Source of the DNA: JAXHUM01 sp034189325
Lineage (GTDB): Bacteria; Desulfobacterota; DSM-4660; Desulfatiglandales; Desulfatiglandaceae
Length of the DNA stretch: 43,708 nucleotides
Direction: 5' to 3'
Assembly: GCA_034189325.1 (NCBI GenBank)
Contig: JAXHUM010000056.1
Coordinates: forward strand, 1-43,708
Positions 33,242-41,336 of the stretch are shown in pieces. Below the pieces are notes generated by a model. It searched no databases. It was given only the letters and a program-made list of their open reading frames with translations, and had not been told where the DNA came from. Each line of letters starts with the position of its first letter. Position 1 is the first letter of the stretch. Position numbers and translations under genes: made by a program.

Positions 33242-33739
33242 TCATTTTTTCTTTGGCGGAGGCATAAGCTCGAGTATAGCCGTACACACCCTGTCGGAAT
33301 CCATCCCGAGGGCTCTGACGGTATAGGCCCTTGGAGGAAGGGGCTTCATAGTCTTAAAATCCGGCCCTTTCGGTGTAAAATCGACCTGGAAGAACCAACT
33401 AAGCGTGGCCAGGGGCTGCATCTTGGTAAAGAAGTCCCCATTTTCATCCGCATCTGCGGTGGCTATTCCAATCTCTCTTTCGTCCGCATTGGCTCCCTTG
33501 ACCGTTATCCCCGGAGGCAGCAGAAGATCAATGACGACGATCTCATTGGGCGCGAATCCCTTTCCGCTGAATTCAAGAGGACTTTTCTTTATCAGGACCG
33601 GAGACAAAACGGTCTTGGCAGGTGTTATGGTCAGCGTGGGGGGGGGAGCCTTACTTCCCGTTGAAGCACATCCCCACATCATTGATAAGACAAAGAGACC
33701 AACCAGAAGAGTCTTCAACTCATTATTCCTGTTCATCAT
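33242..33739 (-). CDS. Predicted lipoprotein inside the transporter cluster
   Basis: This ~165-residue protein has an N-terminal signal with a lipobox-like S-M-M-W-G-C (cysteine at about 24), followed by an A-S-T-G-S-K-A-P-P-P linker. The body is predicted beta-rich (P-L-E-F-S-G-K-G-F-A-P-N-E-I-V-V-I-D) and resembles small Ig-like/IPT-type surface domains, but I recognise no family. I infer a periplasmic or outer-membrane accessory protein for substrate capture or envelope anchoring. The ATG at 33739 lies 6 bp after GGAGG, preferred over the ATG at 33745 that touches it. The stop of livJ is 13 bp upstream of this start. Confidence 0.72.
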   Translation of the reverse strand: MMNRNNELKTLLVGLFVLSMMWGCASTGSKAPPPTLTITPAKTVLSPVLIKKSPLEFSGKGFAPNEIVVIDLLLPPGITVKGANADEREIGIATADADENGDFFTKMQPLATLSWFFQVDFTPKGPDFKTMKPLPPRAYTVRALGMDSDRVCTAILELMPPPKKK

Positions 33740-33752
33740 TTTCATCCTCCTT

Positions 33753-34982
33753 TTAGTCCCATTTGTGCATGCTTACGCAGTCCGGGGCCTTAAACCAATC
33801 GGTGATGGGGACCAGTTCTCGATTCTTCACCCTGTATATTTTCACGTCATGACTTCCCCGTCTTTCCGTCTTGCTATAGGCGCATGGCCCTGCAATGCCG
33901 CCTCGTTCAAGCCCGGTAATCTGTGTGTAGGCCCAGTACATGGCCTCGCCATCCAGCTTATCATAACCAAACTTGTCAATCGCCTTGGTCATGGCCCCTT
34001 CCAGGAATTTATACATACCCAATCCGACAAGGTAGATCCCATTCATTTCTTCCACCGGCTTTTTCTGCCATTTTGTCCACAGACTGCTTGCAAGGGGATT
34101 TTGCTGTGCCTCCGTGCCCTTCAGATAAAAAGTGGTCGTCACGGAACCCTCAAGGGCCTTTGCGTGCTGACGAACGCCTACAGTCTGCGTGGGTCCCCAA
34201 TAATCCGTCATGAACTGGATCTTCTTGGTCAATCCCAGTTTGTAGGCGTCTCTTATGACATTCGTCGGCGTTGGATCAACACCTCCGACGTAAATATAGT
34301 CGGCGCCTCCCTTTGCCAAACGGTTCAGCCAAACAGCGTGATTGAGTGTGCCTGTCGGGAAGAACTCCAGTGGAAGAAATTCCATCGGAAGGGTCTTGGC
34401 ATATTCAACGCTGCCCTCAAGCGCTGCTTTGCCGTAAGGATTGTCCCAACTCATATATCCGACCTTTGGTTTTCCTGTCTTACCTTTGGTCTTCCAGTCA
34501 TCAACCACCCATTTAAGGGTTGCTCCGAAACCATCCTGGTAGGCAGGTCCCCACAGAAAAGTCCATGCCGGATGTGCAGCGGACTTCCCGTCGGGGGGAG
34601 GGCATATAATGACTTTATCCCGGGTCATGATAGGCGTCAAAGCACGTTGGGCCCCGGTACACACCATGATGACCTGTATCAGCTTATGGTCCCTACGATG
34701 TTTTTTGTAGGCGGATATGTTCCTTGCCACATCATACCGCGTATCAATAGCGATGAATTTGATCTTGATACCCTTGATCCCTCCCTGGGAATTGATCTCC
34801 TTGAAACCATCCTCAACGCCCAAAAGCGCCGGTGCGGCAAGGGCGGCGACAGCTCCCGTATAATCCCCTAAAGCCAGAACCGTTACGTATTTCTCTTTGG
34901 CAAGTCCTTGGGATGACATCAGCATCCACGCGGTCCATAAAAACAGCAATCCAAAATAAAATGACCTGTTTCTCTTCTTCAT
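33753..34982 (-). CDS. livJ: Branched-chain-type ABC transporter substrate-binding protein
   Basis: This periplasmic binding protein of type 1 (LivJ/Leu-Ile-Val fold) is about 410 residues. The signal peptide K-K-R-N-R-S followed by a hydrophobic stretch is likely cleaved after G-L-A. V-L-A-L-G-D-Y-T-G-A and G-I-K-G-I-K-I-K-F-I-A-I-D-T-R are typical. The substrate is unknown; the ligase in the same cluster suggests an organic acid rather than an amino acid. The ATG at 34982 follows AAGGAGG at the right distance; a GTG at 35000 is less likely. Confidence 0.9.
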   Translation of the reverse strand: MKKRNRSFYFGLLFLWTAWMLMSSQGLAKEKYVTVLALGDYTGAVAALAAPALLGVEDGFKEINSQGGIKGIKIKFIAIDTRYDVARNISAYKKHRRDHKLIQVIMVCTGAQRALTPIMTRDKVIICPPPDGKSAAHPAWTFLWGPAYQDGFGATLKWVVDDWKTKGKTGKPKVGYMSWDNPYGKAALEGSVEYAKTLPMEFLPLEFFPTGTLNHAVWLNRLAKGGADYIYVGGVDPTPTNVIRDAYKLGLTKKIQFMTDYWGPTQTVGVRQHAKALEGSVTTTFYLKGTEAQQNPLASSLWTKWQKKPVEEMNGIYLVGLGMYKFLEGAMTKAIDKFGYDKLDGEAMYWAYTQITGLERGGIAGPCAYSKTERRGSHDVKIYRVKNRELVPITDWFKAPDCVSMHKWD

Positions 34983-35081
34983 TTTCTCCCTCCTTTTCAC
35001 CTAATAGAGGTTTATCTAAATTGTGAACCGGAGCGTTCATTTGGACAGTTTTGTATGCTGCTTATGAAAACGGTGTTTTTT

Positions 35082-35095
35082 ACAGTGTACAATGT
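35082..35095. promoter_or_regulatory. Imperfect palindrome upstream of livJ
   Basis: ACAGTGTACAATGT differs from its reverse complement at only two of 14 positions. It lies in the 170-bp gap between livM and livJ, where a secondary promoter or attenuation site would be expected. This is weak evidence. Confidence 0.25.
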
Positions 35096-35171
35096 ATCGT
35101 GAAAAAAGGAGCCTATTGCATTCTCCATGGCGATTCAACCTTCCCGACAATGCCCCCTTATGGACGTTAGA

Positions 35172-36221
35172 CTAGTTGATAAATGGGAAAAGCCTATAGG
35201 AAGCCTTAAAAATCTCCCACTTGTGGGCGATTCCTCTCGGTTCAAATATCAGAAATAATACTAAGACAAGGCCAAAGGCGGTGACCCCCATGGCTGCGGC
35301 CGGTGCGGTACCGAGCCATGGAAACAATCCGGCCAAAAAGGGCCCTAGGGCCATGACGAATTCGTCAAGCAACAGGAGGGCCACAACACCGAAAAAAACA
35401 CCTGGGATACTACCCAGGCCCCCCACAATAGTCATGCCCACATAGGTGAGGGCATGGATGAGCGTGTATTGCTCAGGATGGGCATAGAGGGTAAGATGTG
35501 TCCAAAGACATCCTGCAACGCCGGCATAAAAGCAGGAGATAAAAAAGGCCAGGAGTTTGTAGTAATAGAGATTAATCCCCATAACCTCCGCCGCCAAATC
35601 ATTGTCCCTGATCGCTACAAAGGCTCGGCCTATTCGACTTCTCTGGATGTTCCGGGCGCCGTAAGTCAAAATGATCGTTGCAAGGACAATAATGTAATAC
35701 ATGGATTCATCCGTATCAAAGGCGAATGAGCCGATTTGGGGGGCCACGGAACCCAAACCTTGGTTTTCACCAGTGACCTTGAGATGCAGGATAAGCCACA
35801 TGATGACCGCGTGAATGGCAATAGTGGCCATGGCCAGATAAAACCCTTTGATCCTGAGAGAAGGAGCCCCGCCAATGAGCCCTACGATACCTGCGATAAT
35901 TCCTGATAAGGGGAGGGCGAACCAGAAAGGCACCTGGTAGTCCATGATCAGAATGACGGATGAGAAGGCCCCGACAGCCATGAAGGCGGGTTGGCCGAAG
36001 GAAATCTGACCGCAAAAACCCATAACGACCTGAAGGCCCATGACAACAATAACGGTGACGCAAACATAGTTTATAAAGCTGATGAGAAAGTAGGGGGCAA
36101 AGAGAGGTAAGAGAAGAATAAGCACTATGGCACTGATGAGGATGGACCATTGCTGCCAGGTCCTTATGATGGACATATCTTTTTGGTATGTATCATCAAG
36201 AATACCGCATGGACGCCACAT
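35172..36221 (-). CDS. livM: Branched-chain-type ABC transporter permease LivM
   Basis: This inner-membrane permease of 349 residues has about eight to ten hydrophobic segments. The family blocks G-F-C-G-Q-I-S-F-G-Q-P-A-F-M-A-V-G and A-I-R-D-N-D-L-A-A-E-V-M-G-I-N are present. The second ends in the G-x-x-x-x-x-x-K-L-L-A-F pattern that contacts the ATPases. It pairs with LivH. An internal ATG at residue 16 (about 36176) is an alternative start. The gene begins 6 bp after livH. Confidence 0.92.
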   Translation of the reverse strand: MWRPCGILDDTYQKDMSIIRTWQQWSILISAIVLILLLPLFAPYFLISFINYVCVTVIVVMGLQVVMGFCGQISFGQPAFMAVGAFSSVILIMDYQVPFWFALPLSGIIAGIVGLIGGAPSLRIKGFYLAMATIAIHAVIMWLILHLKVTGENQGLGSVAPQIGSFAFDTDESMYYIIVLATIILTYGARNIQRSRIGRAFVAIRDNDLAAEVMGINLYYYKLLAFFISCFYAGVAGCLWTHLTLYAHPEQYTLIHALTYVGMTIVGGLGSIPGVFFGVVALLLLDEFVMALGPFLAGLFPWLGTAPAAAMGVTAFGLVLVLFLIFEPRGIAHKWEIFKASYRLFPFIN

Positions 36222-36227
36222 GATTTC

Positions 36228-37112
36228 TCAGATCCTTTCTATTTTGACTAACCCCATAAGCCCGTAAGGTTTGACCAGGAGAATAAAGAGAAGCATGACA
36301 TAGGCCGCCACTTCCCTGATTCCTCCTCCCACAATCGGGTCGAGGTACCCTGCGCCGAGGCTCTCGATGACCCCGAGGAGAAGGCCGGCGAGAAGCGCCC
36401 CAGGCAAGGATTCCAAACCGCCGAAAAGGGCCACGATCAATCCCTTGATCCCGATGTTGGGCAAGGGGTAGTGAATGTCCATGATATTGGCCACGGCGAC
36501 CCCGCCGATAGTCGCTACTACGGCGGAGATGATCCAGATAAGGGAAAAGATCCTCTTCACGATAATCCCGGTTCCCTGAGCGAGCCGATGGTTTTCCGAA
36601 GCGGCTCTCATGCCCAGTCCCGATTTTGTGAATTTATAGAAAAGGGCCAAACAAGCAAAGAGGGCGAGAGAGACCAGAAAGCTGATAAATTGCCCAACGG
36701 GGATCGAGATGCTACCAAGCTTAAATACCCCTTCAGGCAGATACGAGGTGTAGGCCCATGCCTGTCCTTCGAGGAGGAACTGATAGACACCATCGAAGAC
36801 CATATAGAGTGAAAAGGTGATCAGAAAGGATGTAAACAGTGGCTGGCCGATTAAAGGGCGAAGGGCAAGTCGCTCAACCAGGAACCCAATGACGGCCATC
36901 GATAGGCAGGCCAGGAGGATGCCGATGAAGGGATGGAGGCCCAGGGGAACGAGAAACAGGTAGAAGAAGAGGGCGCCGAATGCCAGGAGTTGGCCGTGGG
37001 CCAGGCTGACCACATGGGTGGCCTTATAGACCAGCACAATAGATGAGGCCACAAGGGCATACAAAGAGCCTTCGAGCATACCCAACACGACTAGCTGCAA
37101 TATATTGCTCAA
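36228..37112 (-). CDS. livH: Branched-chain-type ABC transporter permease LivH
   Basis: This 294-residue inner-membrane permease has about eight hydrophobic segments. Family blocks include V-S-L-A-H-G-Q-L-L-A-F-G, L-G-M-R-A-A-S-E-N-H-R-L-A-Q-G and G-L-I-V-A-L-F-G-G-L-E-S-L-P-G-A. It pairs with LivM to form the channel. The start is a TTG at 37112 with AGGGGTG upstream, 4 bp after the ligase stop. Confidence 0.92.
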   Translation of the reverse strand: MSNILQLVVLGMLEGSLYALVASSIVLVYKATHVVSLAHGQLLAFGALFFYLFLVPLGLHPFIGILLACLSMAVIGFLVERLALRPLIGQPLFTSFLITFSLYMVFDGVYQFLLEGQAWAYTSYLPEGVFKLGSISIPVGQFISFLVSLALFACLALFYKFTKSGLGMRAASENHRLAQGTGIIVKRIFSLIWIISAVVATIGGVAVANIMDIHYPLPNIGIKGLIVALFGGLESLPGALLAGLLLGVIESLGAGYLDPIVGGGIREVAAYVMLLFILLVKPYGLMGLVKIERI

Positions 37113-37116
37113 TTCA

Positions 37117-39030
37117 TCACCCCTCTACCCGGTTAACTTGGATAACATTTTCGATCCTGCCTGTCCTGCCGTCCCTGTATTTGATGCTCTCTTCTATTCT
37201 GTACTCTGTTTTGTCGCCGTAGATAGCCTTGATCATATCGCCGTACTTGTCCTCTACAAAGACCCTCCTCAGCTTTCTGGTTCGGGTGAGCTCCGATTCA
37301 TCCGCGTCAAACTCCTTGTGAAGGTTCAAGAATCGCTTCACCCTGGAATGTTCCGGCACACTCCTGTTGACCTTTTTCAGCTCTTCTCTAATGAGTTGAA
37401 TCACCTCGGGTTTTTGGGAAAGGTCTGTAAATGTTGTGTAGACGATGTGTCTTTTTTCGGCCCACCGCCCCACATTCTCCATGTCTATATTGATGATACT
37501 GCTGACAAAATCATGTTCAACGCTCCCTATGACAAGGGCGTCTTTTATATAGGGGGAGAAGCGGAGCCTGATTTCAATAAACTGGGGTGAAAATTTCCGG
37601 CCCCCCTTCAGTTCTTTGAGATCCTCCATACGATCAATAACAACAAGGTGATTGTCTTCATCCAGGTGGCCGAAATCCTCCGTATGGTACCAACCGTCGG
37701 TCATTTTGTTGTTGTAGGCATCCATCTTTTTGTAGTAACCGACAAAGGTGTTCGGCCCTTTGATCAATATCTCACCCTCGTCGGATAACTTGATTTCGAT
37801 ACCCGGCATGGCCGGCCCGCTGGTCTCCCATTTGATTTCTCCATCACGATGGATAGACACGAGCCCCTGTTCGGAACCGCCGTAGAGTTGCTTGATATTC
37901 ACCCCGATAGCCTGAAAATACCGCAAGATATCCGGGCTGATCGCCGACCCGGCCGTGTAAGCGCACCGGATGTTGGACAAGCCGACCCTGTCCTTCAGGG
38001 CCCTGAACACGAAAAAGTGGGCGAGGGCAAAGAGAAAACGGGGCCAGAGACCTGGAGTCTCTTTAGACGATAAGAGCTTTGCCCTTCTGTAACCGAGGGG
38101 CAAAAAAGAATTGTACAGGAACCTTCTGAAAGGCGACGTATCTGTGATCTTGGCCTGAATCATACTGACAACGCTTTCCCACAATCTTGGGCCGTAGAAG
38201 AGTACTCCCGGCCCGACCTCCCTGATGTTCTCCTGAACCGTCTCAGGATCTTCAGGAAAATTCACCTCCATCCCGGAAATCAGGCTGCCCGCAACGCCCA
38301 GGGCCTGTTCGGTGACCCATGCCGGCGGGAGGAAGGAAAGATACTGCTCTCCGGACTGCCAGCCGTCCACTTCGAGCCAAGACCTGGTCATTGCAACGAT
38401 ATTCCCATGACTCAACATAGCGCCCTTAGGGAGACCTGTGGTGCCGGATGTGTAGCAGATCACGGCAATATCTTCCGGTTGAACCTGAGAGACCAGGTCT
38501 TCATAGGTGCCGGGGTGGGACTGATCATACTCTCGACCCAGGGCGATAACTTCCTCAAACCCCATCATGATAGGGTCATCATAGAACCAGAGTCCCTTAT
38601 GGTCCCAGTAGATCAGTTTTTGAATTTTCGGAAGCTCTTCTTTGATTTCCAGAATCTTATCCACCTGTTCCTGATCATGGACAATCACGAAGGTAGAATC
38701 GGAATCCTGGAGATAGTACTTGATCTCGGAAGGAACACAGTCTGTAAAGATGCCTACGGCCGTGGCCCCGGCCGACAGGGAGGCCAGATCAGCCCAATAC
38801 CATTCGGGCTTATTCTCACCTAGAATGGAGACCTTATCTCCCCGCTTCAGTCCCAAATGGACCAGCCCCAAACAGAAAAATTTTACCTTTTCGTAGTATT
38901 CCTTCCAGGTGAAGCTCCGCCAGATACCCCTGTCCTTGACCCGCATGGCGACCTGAGCTTCACCCCGTTTGAGATATTGCTCTTCCAGAAGCTTAGGGAG
39001 CGTATTGTTGTAGGCCGTTCCTTCATCCAT
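37117..39030 (-). CDS. AMP-dependent acyl-CoA synthetase/ligase
   Basis: This 637-residue ANL-superfamily enzyme is of the long-chain FAA1 type. It activates a carboxylic acid through an acyl-AMP and forms the CoA thioester. The P-loop is Y-T-S-G-T-T-G-L-P-K-G (193-203). The usual Y-G-x-T-E motif reads Y-G-G-S-E-Q-G; the hinge is D-R-M-E-D-L-K-E-L-K-G-G. A lysine in L-T-R-T-R-K-L-R-R serves the C-terminal site. Being sandwiched between livG and livH (7-bp and 4-bp gaps) strongly suggests the transported compound is an acid such as a fatty or aromatic acid that is trapped as its CoA ester. Substrate cannot be read from sequence. Confidence 0.9.
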   Translation of the reverse strand: MDEGTAYNNTLPKLLEEQYLKRGEAQVAMRVKDRGIWRSFTWKEYYEKVKFFCLGLVHLGLKRGDKVSILGENKPEWYWADLASLSAGATAVGIFTDCVPSEIKYYLQDSDSTFVIVHDQEQVDKILEIKEELPKIQKLIYWDHKGLWFYDDPIMMGFEEVIALGREYDQSHPGTYEDLVSQVQPEDIAVICYTSGTTGLPKGAMLSHGNIVAMTRSWLEVDGWQSGEQYLSFLPPAWVTEQALGVAGSLISGMEVNFPEDPETVQENIREVGPGVLFYGPRLWESVVSMIQAKITDTSPFRRFLYNSFLPLGYRRAKLLSSKETPGLWPRFLFALAHFFVFRALKDRVGLSNIRCAYTAGSAISPDILRYFQAIGVNIKQLYGGSEQGLVSIHRDGEIKWETSGPAMPGIEIKLSDEGEILIKGPNTFVGYYKKMDAYNNKMTDGWYHTEDFGHLDEDNHLVVIDRMEDLKELKGGRKFSPQFIEIRLRFSPYIKDALVIGSVEHDFVSSIINIDMENVGRWAEKRHIVYTTFTDLSQKPEVIQLIREELKKVNRSVPEHSRVKRFLNLHKEFDADESELTRTRKLRRVFVEDKYGDMIKAIYGDKTEYRIEESIKYRDGRTGRIENVIQVNRVEG

Positions 39031-39037
39031 GGGTCAC

Positions 39038-39814
39038 CTAATCCTCCTCACCCAAATAGGCCCTGATCACTCTAGTGTCTTGTGCCACCTCCATGGGTGA
39101 GCCTTCGGCGATCTTATTGCCGAAATCCAAGACTACAGCCTTCATGGCAATGTCGGTGACAACCTGCATATCATGCTCTACAAGGACTATGGGGATTTCC
39201 TTCAATTCAAAGACATCCAGGATAAATCGCGCCATATCCTCTTTTTCTTCCACATTCATCCCAGCCATGGGCTCATCCAGGAGAAGAAGACTGGGCTCCG
39301 CGCATATGGCCCGTCCCAGTTCAACGCGCTTTCGTAATCCGTATGGAAGGAGACCGACCGGTTTGTGCCTGATAGCCGTCATCTCCAGGAGATCAATCAC
39401 ATCTTCGACAATGGCCCGGTGCTTTATTTCCTCTTTTCGGGTGGGCCCGAAATGAAGGGCCGCTGCCAGTGCGCCCCTCTTCATGTGGATATGTCGCGAG
39501 GCCATAAGATTGTCAAGCGTGCTCAATCCTGTGTAGAGTTCTATATTCTGAAAAGTCCGGGAAATGCCTGTTTCCGCGATCTTGTGGGGTCTGAGACGTG
39601 TCAGATCAATATCTCTGAACATGAGACGGCCCTTTTGGGGACGGTAAAAACCATTGATACAGTTGAGAACACTGGTCTTGCCCGCCCCATTAGGGCCTAT
39701 CACGGCAAAAACCTCTTTTTGCCCGACTTCAAAACTCACGTTATTGAGGGCGGTAATACCCCCGAAAGAAAGGGTTACATCCTCAACCTTGAGTATGGAA
39801 GTGCCGTTGTCCAC
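39038..39814 (-). CDS. livG: Branched-chain-type ABC transporter ATP-binding protein LivG
   Basis: This 258-residue ABC ATPase is of the LivG class, the first gene of the cluster. Walker A is G-P-N-G-A-G-K-T-S. The LivG-specific block G-I-S-R-T-F-Q-N-I-E-L-Y follows, then L-P-Y-G-L-R-K-R-V-E-L-G-R signature and L-L-L-D-E-P-M-A-G-M-N Walker B. The signature begins L-P-Y-G rather than L-S-Y-G, as is common in LivG. Start is a GTG at 39814 with GAAGGAG about 11 bp upstream. Confidence 0.93.
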   Translation of the reverse strand: MDNGTSILKVEDVTLSFGGITALNNVSFEVGQKEVFAVIGPNGAGKTSVLNCINGFYRPQKGRLMFRDIDLTRLRPHKIAETGISRTFQNIELYTGLSTLDNLMASRHIHMKRGALAAALHFGPTRKEEIKHRAIVEDVIDLLEMTAIRHKPVGLLPYGLRKRVELGRAICAEPSLLLLDEPMAGMNVEEKEDMARFILDVFELKEIPIVLVEHDMQVVTDIAMKAVVLDFGNKIAEGSPMEVAQDTRVIRAYLGEED

Positions 39815-40200
39815 TGTTGTCCAGCTCCTTCAGAGGATACTATCCACTCGTGTGAAATCTTCCGACGGCCAAAAGACAATGGTCCGCAACAGGTACCTTC
39901 GGCGGCTTTCCGAGCCTTGAGCATCCTAGGCCGATTATCGAAACATCTGTTTGTGAAATAATCAGTATGCTGTTCCAGAGAGTCTGAAAGAAAGGGTGAA
40001 ACTCTGCTTATCCCTGAGAGCGGAGCAAAATATCGCTCAGTTTTTATTTTGCATCACATCAGTTGACTAAATGAATAACCAAAATAAAAATGGAACCCTA
40101 AGTCGAAGAAGCATGTTTCAGTGGAAAAAGATATAATTAACGTGAAGAACATGAATCGACCGCCTACGATATAAGCGTCTGATTCGGTAAGTTAGGTATC

Positions 40201-40215
40201 ATATTCAGAGAATAT
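40201..40215. promoter_or_regulatory. Perfect dyad at the transporter-cluster promoter
   Basis: ATATTC-AGA-GAATAT is a perfect 6-bp inverted repeat just downstream of the predicted -10 on the minus strand, so a bound repressor would cover the start point. Confidence 0.45.
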
Positions 40216-40220
40216 GGCCG

Positions 40221-40251
40221 AAGATAAGCACAGGGCTTAGAGGTTTGTCAA
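40221..40251 (-). promoter_or_regulatory. Candidate sigma-70 promoter of the transporter cluster
   Basis: TTGACA on the minus strand (40251-40246) is followed after 18 bp by TTATCT (40227-40222). The -35 is perfect. It reads towards livG, about 400 bp away. Confidence 0.45.
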
Positions 40252-40303
40252 GTTTTTTTGAGAGAAAAATGGTTTCAAGTGAAAGAGCGCTTGCTGTTGG
40301 AGC

Positions 40304-41218
40304 CTAGGACGTGTGTTTCATCAGCCCCTCTATCTCTTCAAGACGAGGGATTCCGCTCCGGGACCCCATCTTTTGACACTTGAGCGCGGCAGCAGCAGAC
40401 GCGAACCGCATGCATCTTCTCATGTCCCATTGCTGGAGCAAACCGTAGATATAGGCCCCATGATACACATCCCCTGCCCCTGTCGTATCCAGTGCGTCGA
40501 CCTTGAAGGCCTCTGCTCTTATGATCTCCTGATTATCCAGGCCGATACTTCCCTTTGATCCGAGAGTGATCACCACCTGTGCCGGTCCAAGCTTACGGAG
40601 GGCTTCCAGGGACTCGGTGGGAGGCCCTCCCATAAGAGGTGCGGCAAATTTTTCAGAGGCGATGAGGATATCAACAAGGGAGAGCAGTTCCCTTGTCCCC
40701 TCTCTCATGGTTCCTCCATCGAGGACCACTGTCATACCCAAGGCCTTTGCCTGACGTGCCGCCTCACAAGATGCCTCAACCATCAAACCGTCCAGGTGCA
40801 GAACGCTGGCATTTGGAAAGCGACCGATATCGATCTCTTCCGGCTTGAGATGGGGCACGGTTCCCTTGTGCCAGAAGATCGTACGGTTGCCGCTCTTCTC
40901 AGTGATGGCGATAAATGCAAACTGTGACGTATAGCCCGGCTTAATGGAGAGACAGGATCTGTCCACCCCCTCCTTCTCGAGGTGTTTGCGGATTTCTTCC
41001 CCAAAAAGATCATCCGATATTGACCCCAGAAATGAGGTGGGCACACCCAAACGACCCAGTGTGACAAGGGCTGTCGAGGCGGGTCCTCCGCACTCCATAA
41101 AAAGGTCGGTCAGCTCGGCCTTTTCATCTTCACGTGGGTACGAAATAAGCCTGCCCCGGTAATCCACGCAGGCCTGCCCCAGGCCGATGACCTGAGCTGC
41201 TTTTTCCATTCTGTTCAT
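40304..41218 (-). CDS. PfkB family carbohydrate kinase
   Basis: This 304-residue ribokinase-superfamily enzyme has the N-terminal G-G-P-A-S-T-A-L-V-T-L-G-R-L-G substrate motif. The C-terminal D-T-T-G-A-G-D-V-Y-H-G-A-Y motif holds the anion hole and the catalytic aspartate. It phosphorylates a sugar or nucleoside with ATP. Which one cannot be told; neighbours do not include a sugar transporter. The start at 41218 (M-N-R-M-E-K) or the ATG at 41209 is likely. It is 118 bp downstream of the acyl-CoA synthetase gene on the same strand. Confidence 0.9.
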   Translation of the reverse strand: MNRMEKAAQVIGLGQACVDYRGRLISYPREDEKAELTDLFMECGGPASTALVTLGRLGVPTSFLGSISDDLFGEEIRKHLEKEGVDRSCLSIKPGYTSQFAFIAITEKSGNRTIFWHKGTVPHLKPEEIDIGRFPNASVLHLDGLMVEASCEAARQAKALGMTVVLDGGTMREGTRELLSLVDILIASEKFAAPLMGGPPTESLEALRKLGPAQVVITLGSKGSIGLDNQEIIRAEAFKVDALDTTGAGDVYHGAYIYGLLQQWDMRRCMRFASAAAALKCQKMGSRSGIPRLEEIEGLMKHTS

Positions 41219-41336
41219 TTATGATCCTGGACAAACGGCATCTCAGGGTAGATTTTCATAAAGTCGGAGAAGTCAAGAGAGGCCCTCACGGCTTCGGAAC
41301 AGTAAGATATCTCCCAACCTATTGAGGACTTACCTT

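Larger units (their letters stand above)
39815..40303. other. 489-bp non-coding leader/promoter region of the transporter cluster
   Basis: No coding region is supported. The stretch holds a minus-strand promoter and a 15-bp dyad (see entries) near 40201-40251, leaving a leader of about 400 bases before livG. I see no riboswitch consensus, but a leader of that length could carry regulatory structure. Confidence 0.45.

Noticed and set aside
33405..34871. 488-residue plus-strand open frame opposite the lipoprotein and livJ genes
   Set aside because: It is antisense to two well-supported genes, has no recognisable domain, and its composition follows from the codon pattern of livJ.
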